42,502 nt of DNA from an uncultured Clostridia bacterium (GTDB taxonomy: Bacteria > Bacillota > Clostridia > Christensenellales > Aristaeellaceae): NCBI GenBank assembly GCA_946629635.1, contig CAMOYA010000009.1, positions 1 through 42,502 of the forward strand, read 5' to 3'. The translations under genes were made by a program, and so were the position numbers. A model generated the notes under the pieces. That model was not told the DNA's origin, did no database searches, and saw nothing but the letters and a program-made list of their open reading frames with translations. Shown in pieces: positions 25,058 to 35,394 of this stretch (position 1 is the stretch's first letter; every line of letters begins with the position of its first letter).

Positions 25058-27700
25058 ATGCTGACGCTGAGAGGAATCACGAAAGACTACGCTGCGGGAG
25101 AGATGAAGGTCGAAGCCCTCAGAGGGGTCGACCTGGAGTTTGGCTCAAGCGAATTTGCTGCCGTGCTCGGCCCTTCCGGCTGCGGAAAGACGACGCTGCT
25201 GAATATTATCGGCGGCCTGGACCAGTATACGGAGGGCGATCTGATCATCAACGGGCGGAGCACGAAGGAGTTCCGCGAGCGCGACTGGGATACCTACCGG
25301 AACCATTCCGTCGGCTTTGTGTTTCAGAGCTATAACCTGATCCCGCATCAGACGGTGCTTTCCAATGTGGAACTGGCGCTGACCCTGTCCGGCGTCAGCC
25401 GGGAGGAGCGCCGCCGCCGCGCCGTGGAGGCGCTCGAAAAGGTCGGCCTGGGGGACCAGCTGAAGAAGAAGCCCAACGAGATGAGCGGCGGCCAGATGCA
25501 GCGCGTGGCGATCGCGCGCGCCCTGGTCAACAATCCGGACATTCTGCTGGCGGACGAGCCCACCGGCGCGCTGGACAGCGAGACCAGCATCCAGGTGATG
25601 GATATCCTGCGGGAGATCTCGCGGGATAAGCTGGTCATCATGGTCACCCACAACCCGGAACTGGCGGAGCAATACGCGACGCGGACGATCCGCCTGCTGG
25701 ACGGGAAGGTGATCAGCGACACCCGGGAGGAAAAGCCTGCCGGGAACACAGCGGAGAACGATGCCGACCCCGGACGGAAGACATCCATGAGCTTCCTGAC
25801 TGCGCTCGGCCTGAGCCTGAACAACCTGCTGACCAAGAAGGGGCGGACGATCCTGACCGCCTTTGCCGGCTCGATCGGCATCATCGGCATCGCGCTGATC
25901 CTGAGCCTTTCCAACGGCGTGAACGAGTTCATCAACCGGGTGCAGCGGGATACGCTGTCATCCTATCCGATCGAGATTCAGGAGCGGACATACGACATGA
26001 CCGGCGCCCTGTCCGGCCTGATGGATGTGGATACGGGCGGCGAAAGCCACCCGGACGGGAAGGTGTACTCCGGCGGGCGCATGACGCAGATCATGAGTGC
26101 CTGGATGTCCGGCATCGAGGAAAATGACCTCGTGCCGTTCAAAAAATGGCTGGAGGATCCCGCCAACGGGGTGCAGAAGCTGGTCACCGGCATCGAGTAT
26201 GAATATTCATCGCCGCTGCTGGTCTACCGGGTGGACGGAGACGCGCCGGTGCAGGTCAATCCTTCCACCACCCTGGAAGCCACCGGCATGATGGATCTTA
26301 TGAGCATGGGCGCCTCCGCGGGCGGCATGCAGCAGACGATGATGGACACCTTCATGCGCCGGATGAACGTGTTTGAACAGCTGATGGACAATCCGGAGCT
26401 GCTGAAGAGTCAGTACGAGGTGGTGACCGGGCGGATGCCGGAGGCCATGAACGAAGTGGTGCTGATCCTCAACAGCCGGAACGAGCTGAACGATTATGCG
26501 CTGTACTCCCTGGGCCTGAAAGACCAGAGCGAGCTGAAGGGCACCTTCAGCGCCCTGATGCGGGGCGAACCCATCGAAAGCGAAAGCATGGAGTTCTCCT
26601 ACGAGGAGCTGATGGGCATCCAGCTTCGCATGCTGCCGGTTTCCGAGCGGTATGAGAAGAGCAGCGGCGTGTGGAAGGATCGCAGCGGGGACGCGGCATA
26701 CATGATGAACCGGCTGAAGAGCGCGACGGAACTGAAGATCGTCGGGATTATCCGGCCGGCGCCTGGCGCGGTGGCGACCTCCATCGGCGGGTCCATAGGA
26801 TTCCGCCGGGAACTGATGGATGAACTCCTCCGCCAGGTGGCGGAAAGCGAAATCGTGAAGGAGCAGCAGGCCAGTCCCAACCGGGACGTGTTTACCGGCC
26901 AGCCCTTCGCCAGCGGCGCCATGGACGCGCTGGCCCTGCTGGACACCATGGAGGTGCCGGAGTTCCTGAACCTGATGGAGGAAAAAGGGTTCATTCCCCA
27001 GGGACTGATCCCCGATGCCTACAAGCCGCTGCTGACGAAGGATCTGCTGATGCAGTTCGTGCAGCAGGGGTCCATGATGCTCAGCGAGAACTCCCTGGAG
27101 GACAACCTGAAGAAGCTGGGCGTTTCCAGCCCGGATGAGCCGTCCGAAATCCTGATCTATCCGAGGGATTTTGAATCCAAGGAGAAGATATCGAACCTGA
27201 TCAGCGCCTACAACGATTCCGTGCCGGATGAACAGAAGATCCGCTATACGGACGTGGTCGGCCTGATGATGTCTTCGGTCACCACGATTGTGGACGCCAT
27301 CAGCTATGTGCTGATCGCCTTCGTGGCCATCAGCCTGGTGGTTTCCTCGATCATGATCGGGATCATCACCTATATCAGCGTTCTGGAACGCACGAAGGAG
27401 ATCGGCATCCTGCGGGCCATCGGTGCCAGCCGGAGGGACATCTCCCGCGTGTTCAACGCGGAAACCCTGATCGTCGGCTTTACCGCGGGCCTTCTCGGCA
27501 TCCTGGTGACGATGCTGCTGATCATCGTGATCAACATCGTTCTGGAGTCGCTGACCGGGATCGGCGTGCGGGCGGTGCTTCCGCCGCTGGCGGGGCTGAT
27601 CCTGGTGGCCATCTCCATGGTCCTGACCCTGATTGCCGGGATCATCCCGTCCCGGATCGCCGCGAAGAAGGATCCCGTCGTCGCCCTTCGTACGGAATAA
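25058..27700 (+). CDS. MacB-like ABC exporter, ATPase fused to an FtsX-type permease
   Basis: The 880-residue chain joins an N-terminal ATPase to a permease. Walker A GPSGCGKTT is at 38-46, followed by VFQSYNLIPHQTV, the signature MSGGQMQRV and Walker B LLADEPTGALD. A first membrane helix lies near 270-290. An extracytoplasmic region of about 430 residues follows, then three C-terminal helices with the FtsX-family string ERTKEIGILRAIGASRRDI. This is the layout of type VII ABC systems such as MacB, which export peptides or lipoproteins or act mechanically. A stretch near residues 410-446 has about ten methionines. No separate adaptor or two-component pair lies beside it, so the cargo is unknown. 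AAGGAGG precedes the ATG. Confidence 0.9.
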   Translation: MLTLRGITKDYAAGEMKVEALRGVDLEFGSSEFAAVLGPSGCGKTTLLNIIGGLDQYTEGDLIINGRSTKEFRERDWDTYRNHSVGFVFQSYNLIPHQTVLSNVELALTLSGVSREERRRRAVEALEKVGLGDQLKKKPNEMSGGQMQRVAIARALVNNPDILLADEPTGALDSETSIQVMDILREISRDKLVIMVTHNPELAEQYATRTIRLLDGKVISDTREEKPAGNTAENDADPGRKTSMSFLTALGLSLNNLLTKKGRTILTAFAGSIGIIGIALILSLSNGVNEFINRVQRDTLSSYPIEIQERTYDMTGALSGLMDVDTGGESHPDGKVYSGGRMTQIMSAWMSGIEENDLVPFKKWLEDPANGVQKLVTGIEYEYSSPLLVYRVDGDAPVQVNPSTTLEATGMMDLMSMGASAGGMQQTMMDTFMRRMNVFEQLMDNPELLKSQYEVVTGRMPEAMNEVVLILNSRNELNDYALYSLGLKDQSELKGTFSALMRGEPIESESMEFSYEELMGIQLRMLPVSERYEKSSGVWKDRSGDAAYMMNRLKSATELKIVGIIRPAPGAVATSIGGSIGFRRELMDELLRQVAESEIVKEQQASPNRDVFTGQPFASGAMDALALLDTMEVPEFLNLMEEKGFIPQGLIPDAYKPLLTKDLLMQFVQQGSMMLSENSLEDNLKKLGVSSPDEPSEILIYPRDFESKEKISNLISAYNDSVPDEQKIRYTDVVGLMMSSVTTIVDAISYVLIAFVAISLVVSSIMIGIITYISVLERTKEIGILRAIGASRRDISRVFNAETLIVGFTAGLLGILVTMLLIIVINIVLESLTGIGVRAVLPPLAGLILVAISMVLTLIAGIIPSRIAAKKDPVVALRTE

Positions 27701-27767
27701 GCAGGAATCATTTCATCAGAAGAAGAATTACTATTATCTGGAAAATGCTCAGAAGGAGAAAAGCAAC

Positions 27768-30700
27768 ATGTACACGAAAGTCGCCACGGATATGAACTTT
27801 GTCGCCCGGGAAAAGGAAGTCGCCAAAATGTGGAAGGACAGGGACATCATCCGCAAATCCTTCCATCACCGGGACGGATCGGAGCGGTTCACCTTCTTCG
27901 ACGGGCCGCCCACTGCCAACGGCAAGCCGCATATCGGGCATATCGAGACGCGGGTCATCAAGGATCTGATCCCGCGGTATCAGACCATGAAGGGAAAGAG
28001 CGTGCTGCGCAAGGCCGGCTGGGATACCCACGGGCTGCCGGTGGAGCTGGAGGTGGAAAAGAGCCTCGGGCTGGACGGGAAGCCCCAGATCGAGCAGTAC
28101 GGCATTGAACCCTTCATCGGCGAATGCAAGAAGAGCGTCTGGAAGTATCTGCACGAGTGGGAAAAGATGTCCGACCAGGTGGGATACTGGGTCGACATGG
28201 AGCATCCCTATATCACCTATGACAATGACTATATCGAGAGCGAATGGTGGAGCCTGAAGCAGATCCATGAAAAAGGCCTGCTCTATCAGGGCCACAAGAT
28301 CGTGCCTTACTGCCCCCGCTGCGGAACGGCCCTGTCCAGCCATGAAGTGGCCCAGGGATACAAGAACGTGAAGGAAACATCCGCTTTCGTCCGCTTCCCG
28401 GTGAAGGGGGAGGAGAATACCTTCCTGCTCGCCTGGACGACCACGCCATGGACCCTGCCCAGCAACCTGGCCCTGTGCGTCAACGCGCATGAGACCTACT
28501 GCCGCCTGAAGGCGGACGGGAAGACCTATATCATGGCCCGTGCGCTGGTGGAGAAGGTGTTCGACGGCCAGGAAACGGAGATCGTTGAGACGTTCCCCGG
28601 AGAACAGCTGAGGGGCATGGAGTATGAGCCGCTGTTCCGCTTCCGCGAGCCGGACGGAAAGGCCTGGTTCGTCGTCTGCGATGACTATGTCACCATGGAG
28701 GACGGCTCCGGCATCGTGCATATCGCTCCGGCCTACGGTGAGGACGACAACCGGGTCTGCCGGGAGAACGGCGTGCCCTTCATCAACCTGGTGGACACCC
28801 AGGGCAAATTCGAGGCGGATACGGCTTTCGCCGGCCTCTTCGTCAAGGATGCCGATCCGCTGATCCTGAAGGATCTGAAGGAGCGCGGCCTGCTGTTTGC
28901 CGCGGTGCCCTTTGCCCATGACTATCCGTTCTGCTGGCGCTGCGACACGCCGCTGCTGTATTACGCCCGGCCGACCTGGTTCATCCGGATGACGGCCCTG
29001 CGGGACAATCTGGTCCGCAACAACCGCACGGTGAACTGGATGCCGGACAACATCAAGGAAGGCCGCATGGGCAACTTCCTGGAGAACGTGATCGACTGGG
29101 GCCTGAGCCGCGAGCGGTACTGGGGCACGCCCCTGCCCGTCTGGAAGTGCGAAAAGGGCCATATGCACGTGATCGGCTCCCGGGCGGAGTTGCGGGAGAT
29201 GGCGATTACCGATCCAGGTCCGGATCTGGAGCTGCACCGCCCCTTCATTGACGCGGTCACGATCCGCTGCCCCGAATGCGGCGGCGAGATGCACCGCGTG
29301 AAGGAAGTCATCGACTGCTGGTACGATTCCGGCTCCATGCCCTTTGCCCAGTGGCATTATCCCTTCGAACACAGGGAGGAGTTTGAGGCGAACTTCCCCG
29401 CTGACTTTATCTCCGAAGCCATTGACCAGACCCGCGGCTGGTTCTATACCCTGGAGGCCATCTCCACCCTGCTCTTTGACCGGGCCCCCTTCAAAAACTG
29501 CATCGTGCTGGGCCATGTGCAGGACGCGGAGGGACGCAAGATGTCCAAGCATCTGGGCAACGTGGTGGATCCCTTCACGATGCTGGACAAGTTCGGTGCC
29601 GACGCGCTCCGCTGGTACTTCTATACGACCAGCGCGCCGTGGCTGCCCAGCCGCTTCTCGGAGGAAGCCGTGCAGGAGGGACAGCGCAAATTCCTGGCCA
29701 CGCTGCAGAATACATACGCCTTCTTCGCCATGTATGCCCAGATCGACGGCTTTGATCCCTGCGCTCATCCGCTGGACAAGGTGGAAAAGACCCTGATGGA
29801 CCGCTGGATCCTCAGCAAGCTGAACACCCTGATCGATGAGGTGGACGGCGATCTGGCGGAGTACAAGGTCACCGAGAGCGCCAACGCGCTGGCGGCTTTC
29901 GTGGACGACCTGAGCAACTGGTATGTCCGCCGCGGCCGCGAACGGTTCTGGGGCAAGGGCATGGCCGGCGACAAGGAAGCCGCCTTTGCCACGCTGTATC
30001 ATGTGCTGGTGACGCTGAGCAAGCTGAGTGCGCCATTCATCCCCTTCCTGGCGGAGGAAATCTATCAGAACCTGGTGGTCAACAATGTGCCCGGCGCCGT
30101 GGAGAGCGTACACCTGTGTGATTTCCCGGTCAGCGATCGGGCCGCTGTCGATCCGGATATGGAGAAGCAGATGGATGCGCTGCTGGAGGTCATCCAGCTC
30201 GGCCGCGCCTGCCGGAACACCGCGAACATGAAGGTGCGCCAGCCCCTGGACCGGCTGTATGTCAAGGGCGCTTCCTTCGACGAGGCCTATAAGGATCTGT
30301 GCCGCGACGAGCTGAACGTCCGCGAGGTGATCTTTACCGAGGACGCCCGGGCATTTACGACCTATAAGCTCAAGCCGCAGATGCGGACCCTCGGCCCGAA
30401 GTATGGCAAGCTTCTGGGCAAAATCGGCCAGCATCTGGGCGAAATGGACGGAAACGACGTGGTGGATGCCTTCAACCGGGGCGAGCAGGTCTCCTTTACG
30501 ATTGACGATACGCTCGTCACCCTGGACAAGGCGGACGTGCTGACCGAGCCGATGCAGAAGACGGGATTCACCGCCGCGGAGGACCGGGGCGTGACCGTCG
30601 TGCTGGATACGAATCTGACGGAGGAACTGATCCACGAGGGCTATGCCCGCGAGGTGATTTCCAAGCTGCAGACCATGCGCAAGGAAGCCGGCTTTGAGGT

Positions 30701-30890
30701 GACGGACCGGATCCACGTGGCCTTCGAGGGCGACGAGGAGCTGGCTGCCGCGGTGGAAGCTTTCCGGGATATGATCACCCGCACCACGCTCGCCGTCAGC
30801 CTCGACCGCGCTGCCGCCGACGAGACCTTCATCGCGAAGGAATGGGACATCAACGGCAGGAAGGCGACCCTCGCCGTCCGGAAAAACTGA
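27768..30890 (+). CDS. ileS: Isoleucyl-tRNA synthetase
   Basis: The 1040-residue enzyme attaches isoleucine to its tRNA. HIGH is at 55-58 in DGPPTANGKPHIGH, and KMSK at 591-594 in RKMSKHLGN. The editing domain and the WYDSGSMPFAQW region lie between them, and an anticodon-binding domain follows. The context GPPTANGKPHIGH, the KMSKHLGN variant and the long C-terminus without an obvious final zinc finger resemble the IleS2 (eukaryote-like) class and not the IleS1 type. AAGGAG (27753-27758) is 9 bases before ATG 27768, so a longer upstream in-frame extension is rejected. The 67-base leader is too short for a T-box. The next gene starts 2 bases after its stop. Confidence 0.96.
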   Translation: MYTKVATDMNFVAREKEVAKMWKDRDIIRKSFHHRDGSERFTFFDGPPTANGKPHIGHIETRVIKDLIPRYQTMKGKSVLRKAGWDTHGLPVELEVEKSLGLDGKPQIEQYGIEPFIGECKKSVWKYLHEWEKMSDQVGYWVDMEHPYITYDNDYIESEWWSLKQIHEKGLLYQGHKIVPYCPRCGTALSSHEVAQGYKNVKETSAFVRFPVKGEENTFLLAWTTTPWTLPSNLALCVNAHETYCRLKADGKTYIMARALVEKVFDGQETEIVETFPGEQLRGMEYEPLFRFREPDGKAWFVVCDDYVTMEDGSGIVHIAPAYGEDDNRVCRENGVPFINLVDTQGKFEADTAFAGLFVKDADPLILKDLKERGLLFAAVPFAHDYPFCWRCDTPLLYYARPTWFIRMTALRDNLVRNNRTVNWMPDNIKEGRMGNFLENVIDWGLSRERYWGTPLPVWKCEKGHMHVIGSRAELREMAITDPGPDLELHRPFIDAVTIRCPECGGEMHRVKEVIDCWYDSGSMPFAQWHYPFEHREEFEANFPADFISEAIDQTRGWFYTLEAISTLLFDRAPFKNCIVLGHVQDAEGRKMSKHLGNVVDPFTMLDKFGADALRWYFYTTSAPWLPSRFSEEAVQEGQRKFLATLQNTYAFFAMYAQIDGFDPCAHPLDKVEKTLMDRWILSKLNTLIDEVDGDLAEYKVTESANALAAFVDDLSNWYVRRGRERFWGKGMAGDKEAAFATLYHVLVTLSKLSAPFIPFLAEEIYQNLVVNNVPGAVESVHLCDFPVSDRAAVDPDMEKQMDALLEVIQLGRACRNTANMKVRQPLDRLYVKGASFDEAYKDLCRDELNVREVIFTEDARAFTTYKLKPQMRTLGPKYGKLLGKIGQHLGEMDGNDVVDAFNRGEQVSFTIDDTLVTLDKADVLTEPMQKTGFTAAEDRGVTVVLDTNLTEELIHEGYAREVISKLQTMRKEAGFEVTDRIHVAFEGDEELAAAVEAFRDMITRTTLAVSLDRAAADETFIAKEWDINGRKATLAVRKN

Positions 30891-30892
30891 AG

Positions 30893-32200
30893 ATGAAAAT
30901 CACATTCATCGGGCAGGACATCCCCATGCTCCTGCCCGCCTTATTGGCGGACCTTCTCTTCGCTGCGAAGCAGAAGGACGCAACGCTCTTCCTGGAGGAA
31001 GGCAATCCGGCCATGCAGGAGGTCCTGCAGGGCTATGCGGACGCCATCTTCCGCCGGGCCGGTCTCGGCGGCGGAATGACCGTTACCGGCCACCGGCAGG
31101 AAGCCCTGCAGGATGCCGACTGCGTGATTTACGCCGGCGATCCGCAGGCGGCCAGCCGCTTCTTCATGGACCGGTCCGCCCTGGAAAGCGACCAGGAGGA
31201 TGATCCGGGACTGACGGACCAGGCACGGGTCAACGGCGGAATCGAGGGCCTGCTCCATGCCATGCGCGCGGGAAAGGCGGTTCTTTCCCTGTGCGATGCC
31301 ATGGATGCGGCCTGCCCGGATGCGATGGTCGTCAATCTTGGCCAGCCGCTGGCCCGGACGACCGGAATGTTTCTGAACAGGGGATACCGCTGCCTTGCCA
31401 TGGGCCGCACGCCCATGAAGGGCGCCAACGGCGCGGAGACTTACGCCAAGCGGCTTCAGATTTCGCCGGAGCGCCTGCGGGCATCCACCGCCGGCCTGCC
31501 CGGTTTCGCTTTCCTGACGGAGATCCGGGACGGAAAGAGCGACCTGATGCCAAAGCTCAGGCAGGCGGCCAGGGACGGCGAGCTGGGGAATCTCGCGAAG
31601 AGATGGCTCGCCTGGTGGGATGCGATCCCGGCCGGAGACGTGACGGACCATGCGGAGTTTCTCCCGGCCCAGCCGGATTTCATTCCGGAGGAAAAACCGG
31701 AATTCGGCGAGACGGTGGAAAAACGCAAGGAGCGGATCCTGTATATGAACACCGTTCGGCAGCAGGGGGCGGAAGCCCAGGAGGGCGCCATGGCGCAGCT
31801 TCTGCTCCTCTCCAAGGCTCCGCCGATCCGGCCGATCCGCCTGGCGCTTTCCGTCCTGAACGGAAAGGATGATGCGATTCCGGCGGTGACCCGGCGAAAC
31901 GGGGGCACGATGCCCCAGCTGTCGCCCGATGCCGTGATCGAGACGGAGCTGCGCCTGGAAAACGGGAAGGACGCGACGGAACCGGTCCGCGTGCCGGAGG
32001 CGCTGGCGGAGATCCTGGCGGAGGTGGACGAGGCAAATCGCCTGGCGGCCCGCGCCGCGGCAGGCGACATGGGTGCCGTCCGGGAGTACGTGGAAACCGA
32101 TCCCGCCCTGTCCGGCCTCGACCGTCTCTACTGCCAGGAAGTCGTCGAAGCCCTGATCAGGCAGAATGCGGATATGCTCGTTGAAGATAAAGAACCATAG
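30893..32200 (+). CDS. Divergent GH4-like (alpha-galactosidase/6-phosphoglucosidase family) protein, probably non-catalytic
   Basis: The 435-residue product looks like a degenerate family 4 glycosidase. It opens with the Rossmann strand MKITFIG and has a DADCVIYAGD segment where GH4 enzymes have ADFVINT, a TDQARVNGGIEGL segment, and a VVNLGQPLARTTGMF segment in the place of the usual NYSNP. The NAD-binding glycine loop after the first strand is missing (IGQDIPM). Where GH4 enzymes carry the metal-binding GLCH, this protein reads CLAMG. It may therefore have lost NAD and metal binding. Family membership is inference from this pattern. It follows ileS by 2 bases, so translation is probably coupled, although no functional link is obvious. 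Confidence 0.6.
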   Translation: MKITFIGQDIPMLLPALLADLLFAAKQKDATLFLEEGNPAMQEVLQGYADAIFRRAGLGGGMTVTGHRQEALQDADCVIYAGDPQAASRFFMDRSALESDQEDDPGLTDQARVNGGIEGLLHAMRAGKAVLSLCDAMDAACPDAMVVNLGQPLARTTGMFLNRGYRCLAMGRTPMKGANGAETYAKRLQISPERLRASTAGLPGFAFLTEIRDGKSDLMPKLRQAARDGELGNLAKRWLAWWDAIPAGDVTDHAEFLPAQPDFIPEEKPEFGETVEKRKERILYMNTVRQQGAEAQEGAMAQLLLLSKAPPIRPIRLALSVLNGKDDAIPAVTRRNGGTMPQLSPDAVIETELRLENGKDATEPVRVPEALAEILAEVDEANRLAARAAAGDMGAVREYVETDPALSGLDRLYCQEVVEALIRQNADMLVEDKEP

Positions 32201-32244
32201 GCAGCAGTCGGAGAATTGTATTGTAATATAACAGATGACGACCG

Positions 32245-32303
32245 AAGGTTCATGGGCGCAGGGCCAACGTGTGGCCCTGCCCTGGAAAGACCGGATGAAC
32301 CTT
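32245..32303 (+). other. Nested hairpin in the leader of the methyltransferase gene
   Basis: AAGGTTCAT (32245-32253) pairs perfectly with ATGAACCTT (32295-32303). Inside it GCAGGGCCA (32258-32266) pairs with TGGCCCTGC (32272-32280) over a 5-base loop. No T tract follows, so it is not a terminator. It could be a structured leader or a mobile-repeat relic. The rest of the 161-base gap shows no clear promoter. Confidence 0.6.
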
Positions 32304-32361
32304 ACGGTGCATGAGTTGTTCACGAAGGATATTTTTGCGAGCAGGTTACAAGGAGCATTTC

Positions 32362-33225
32362 ATGTTTTTATGTGATACCTGGACAGACTACGAAGTGATC
32401 GACACCGGAGAAGGCGAAAAACTCGAACGCTGGTCCGACATCATTCTCCGCCGGCCGGACCCTCAGACCATCTGGCCCCGGGGAGATGAAAGCCTGTGGC
32501 GGAAGGCCCAGGCCCACTATCACCGCAGCGACCGCGGCGGCGGGGAATGGGAATTCCTCGAAAAGCTGCCGGACCGCTGGATCGTCCGTCACCAGAACCT
32601 GTCCTTCTACGTCCGGCCGACGGGCTTCAAGCACACCGGCCTTTTCCCGGAACAGGCGGCGAACTGGAACTGGATGAGCAGCCTGATCCGCTCCTCCGGC
32701 CGCAAGGACGTAAAGGTCCTGAACCTCTTCGGCTACACCGGCGGCGCCACGCTGGCATGTGCCTCCGCCGGAGCGCACGTTACCCACGTCGACGCGGCGA
32801 AGGGCATGGTGGCATGGGCGAAGGAGAACCGGGAACTGAACGGTCTGCCGGAAAGCTCCTTCCGCTGGATCGTGGAGGATGCGCTGCGCTTCGTGCAGCG
32901 GGAGATCCGTCGGGGCAACACCTACGACGGCATTCTGATGGATCCGCCCAGCTACGGCCGGGGCCCGACAGGGGAGGTCTGGAAGCTGGAAAATGAGCTT
33001 TTCGGCCTGGTGGACACCTGCGCCCGCGTGCTCAGCGACCGCCCGCTGTTTTTCCTGATCAACAGCTATACGACCGGATTCCAGGCCAGCGTGCTCAGCA
33101 ACATGCTCGGCAAGTGCGTGTCCCGCCGCTTTGGCGGCACCGTGGACAGCCAGGAGCTCTGCCTGCCGGTAACCACCGGCGGCGTGCTGCCCTGCGGCGC
33201 CAGCGGGAGGTGGCAGCGTGGTTGA
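32362..33225 (+). CDS. Class I SAM-dependent methyltransferase, RlmI/YccW-like (COG1092)
   Basis: The 287-residue enzyme probably methylates an rRNA base. It has the SAM-binding strand and loop VLNLFGYTGGATL (about 117-129), a second-strand acidic region VTHVDAAKGM, and the catalytic-site motif MDPPSYGRG (about 193-201), which is the DPP(K/S) motif of RlmI-type and N-acting methyltransferases. The PUA domain found at the N-terminus of true RlmI is absent. AAGGAG (32350-32355) is 6 bases from ATG 32362. The end overlaps the pseudouridine synthase start by eight bases, and both being RNA modifiers supports the assignment. The exact target base is unknown. Confidence 0.83.
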   Translation: MFLCDTWTDYEVIDTGEGEKLERWSDIILRRPDPQTIWPRGDESLWRKAQAHYHRSDRGGGEWEFLEKLPDRWIVRHQNLSFYVRPTGFKHTGLFPEQAANWNWMSSLIRSSGRKDVKVLNLFGYTGGATLACASAGAHVTHVDAAKGMVAWAKENRELNGLPESSFRWIVEDALRFVQREIRRGNTYDGILMDPPSYGRGPTGEVWKLENELFGLVDTCARVLSDRPLFFLINSYTTGFQASVLSNMLGKCVSRRFGGTVDSQELCLPVTTGGVLPCGASGRWQRG

Positions 33226-34003
33226 CGTCCTGTACGAGGATAACCATGTGCTCGTGGCGGTCAAGCCTCCGAATATGCTCTCCCAGGCGGATGAGACCGG
33301 AGATTCCGATCTGCTCACCGTGCTGAAGGAATACATCCGGGAAAAGTATCATAAGCCCGGAAATGTTTATCTGGGCCTGGTTCATCGGCTGGACCGGCCC
33401 GTCGGCGGCCTGATGGTCTTTGCCCGCACCAGCAAGGCGGCCGCCCGTCTTTCCGCCCAGATGCGGGAGCATCAGATGGGTCGGGAATACCTGTGTGTTG
33501 CGATGGGGGAGACGGAGGACCGTTTTACCCTGACCGATTACCTGATTCACGATCCAGTCCGGAACCGGGAGGTCGTCTGCGAGGCGGACGAGAAGGGCGC
33601 AAAGCTGGCCATCCTGCATGGCCGCTGCATCGACCGCCGGGACGGAACGAGCCTCTGCGGCATCCGGCTGGAAACGGGCCGGAAGCATCAGATCCGCGCC
33701 CAGATGTGCGCTGCCGGCCATCCGCTGTGGGGGGACAACCGCTACGGGAATGGGATCCCGGGCCAGCAGATCGCCCTCTGGGGATACCGGCTGACCTTTA
33801 TTCATCCCGTCACCCGGGAAAAGATGAGATTCCATTCCATGCCGGACGGCAATGTCTGGAACCTCTACGCGGACCTGCTGACAATTCCCGAGGATCTGGA
33901 TGAAAAGCGCGAGCCGGAGCAGATCCACATCCGGGAGGAGGTCGTCCAGAAGCTCGAGGAATTCGACAAATTCCCGCCCATCAAGGTGGACGAGCTCCTT
34001 TGA
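33218..34003 (+). CDS. RluA-family pseudouridine synthase
   Basis: The 261-residue enzyme isomerises uridine in rRNA or tRNA. The catalytic aspartate is Asp59 in HRLDRPVGG, the family version of HRLDxxTSG, and later motifs include RLETGRKHQIRAQM and GDNRYG. No S4 domain is present, which fits the shorter RluA/RluC-like clostridial members. Translation starts at GTG 33218, with GGGAGG (33205-33210) 7 bases upstream inside the methyltransferase gene, so the two are coupled. The target position cannot be inferred. Confidence 0.9.
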   Translation: MVDVLYEDNHVLVAVKPPNMLSQADETGDSDLLTVLKEYIREKYHKPGNVYLGLVHRLDRPVGGLMVFARTSKAAARLSAQMREHQMGREYLCVAMGETEDRFTLTDYLIHDPVRNREVVCEADEKGAKLAILHGRCIDRRDGTSLCGIRLETGRKHQIRAQMCAAGHPLWGDNRYGNGIPGQQIALWGYRLTFIHPVTREKMRFHSMPDGNVWNLYADLLTIPEDLDEKREPEQIHIREEVVQKLEEFDKFPPIKVDELL

Positions 34004-34110
34004 TGTCCGGCTGAAAATGGACTGAACGCAGTGAAGGCCTGTCCGTTCCACCTGGCGTTCTCATCCTGAGCGCAGTGAAGGATCACCCGCGACACAGCGG
34101 CAAAGGGGCC

Positions 34111-34129
34111 GTGGGGGCGAAGCCCCCAC
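34111..34129. repeat. GC-rich perfect hairpin, intergenic repeat type
   Basis: GTGGGGGC (34111-34118) pairs with GCCCCCAC (34122-34129) over a GAA loop. No T tract follows. It stands next to a CATCCTGAGCGCAGTGAAGGAT string (34062-34083), a form seen as a dispersed intergenic repeat in many bacteria, so this gap may hold a REP-like element. Confidence 0.5.
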
Positions 34130-34143
34130 ACCCAAATAAAGTT

Positions 34144-34202
34144 CCCCTTCTCCCATTCAGTCAATCAACACCCCGAACCCAGTATCATCATGGGAGAAGG
34201 GG
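34144..34202. repeat. 13-bp perfect inverted repeat before tgt
   Basis: CCCCTTCTCCCAT (34144-34156) is matched by ATGGGAGAAGGGG (34190-34202) with a 33-base loop. Together with the adjacent GC-rich hairpin it fills most of the 238-base gap between the pseudouridine synthase and tgt genes. In that gap I see no clear promoter. Confidence 0.6.
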
Positions 34203-34226
34203 TCAGGGGATGAGGGCGAAGAATAA

Positions 34227-35369
<1,143 letters not shown>

Positions 35370-35394
35370 ATTTTTATATTGGAGGTACACAAGC

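Noticed and set aside
27701..27767. T-box leader before ileS
   Set aside because: The gap is only 67 bases and has no specifier loop or T-box sequence.
27708..30716. A 1002-codon minus-strand open frame opposite ileS
   Set aside because: It is the antisense shadow of a gene with unmistakable synthetase motifs. The predicted product has low-complexity composition and no ribosome binding site.
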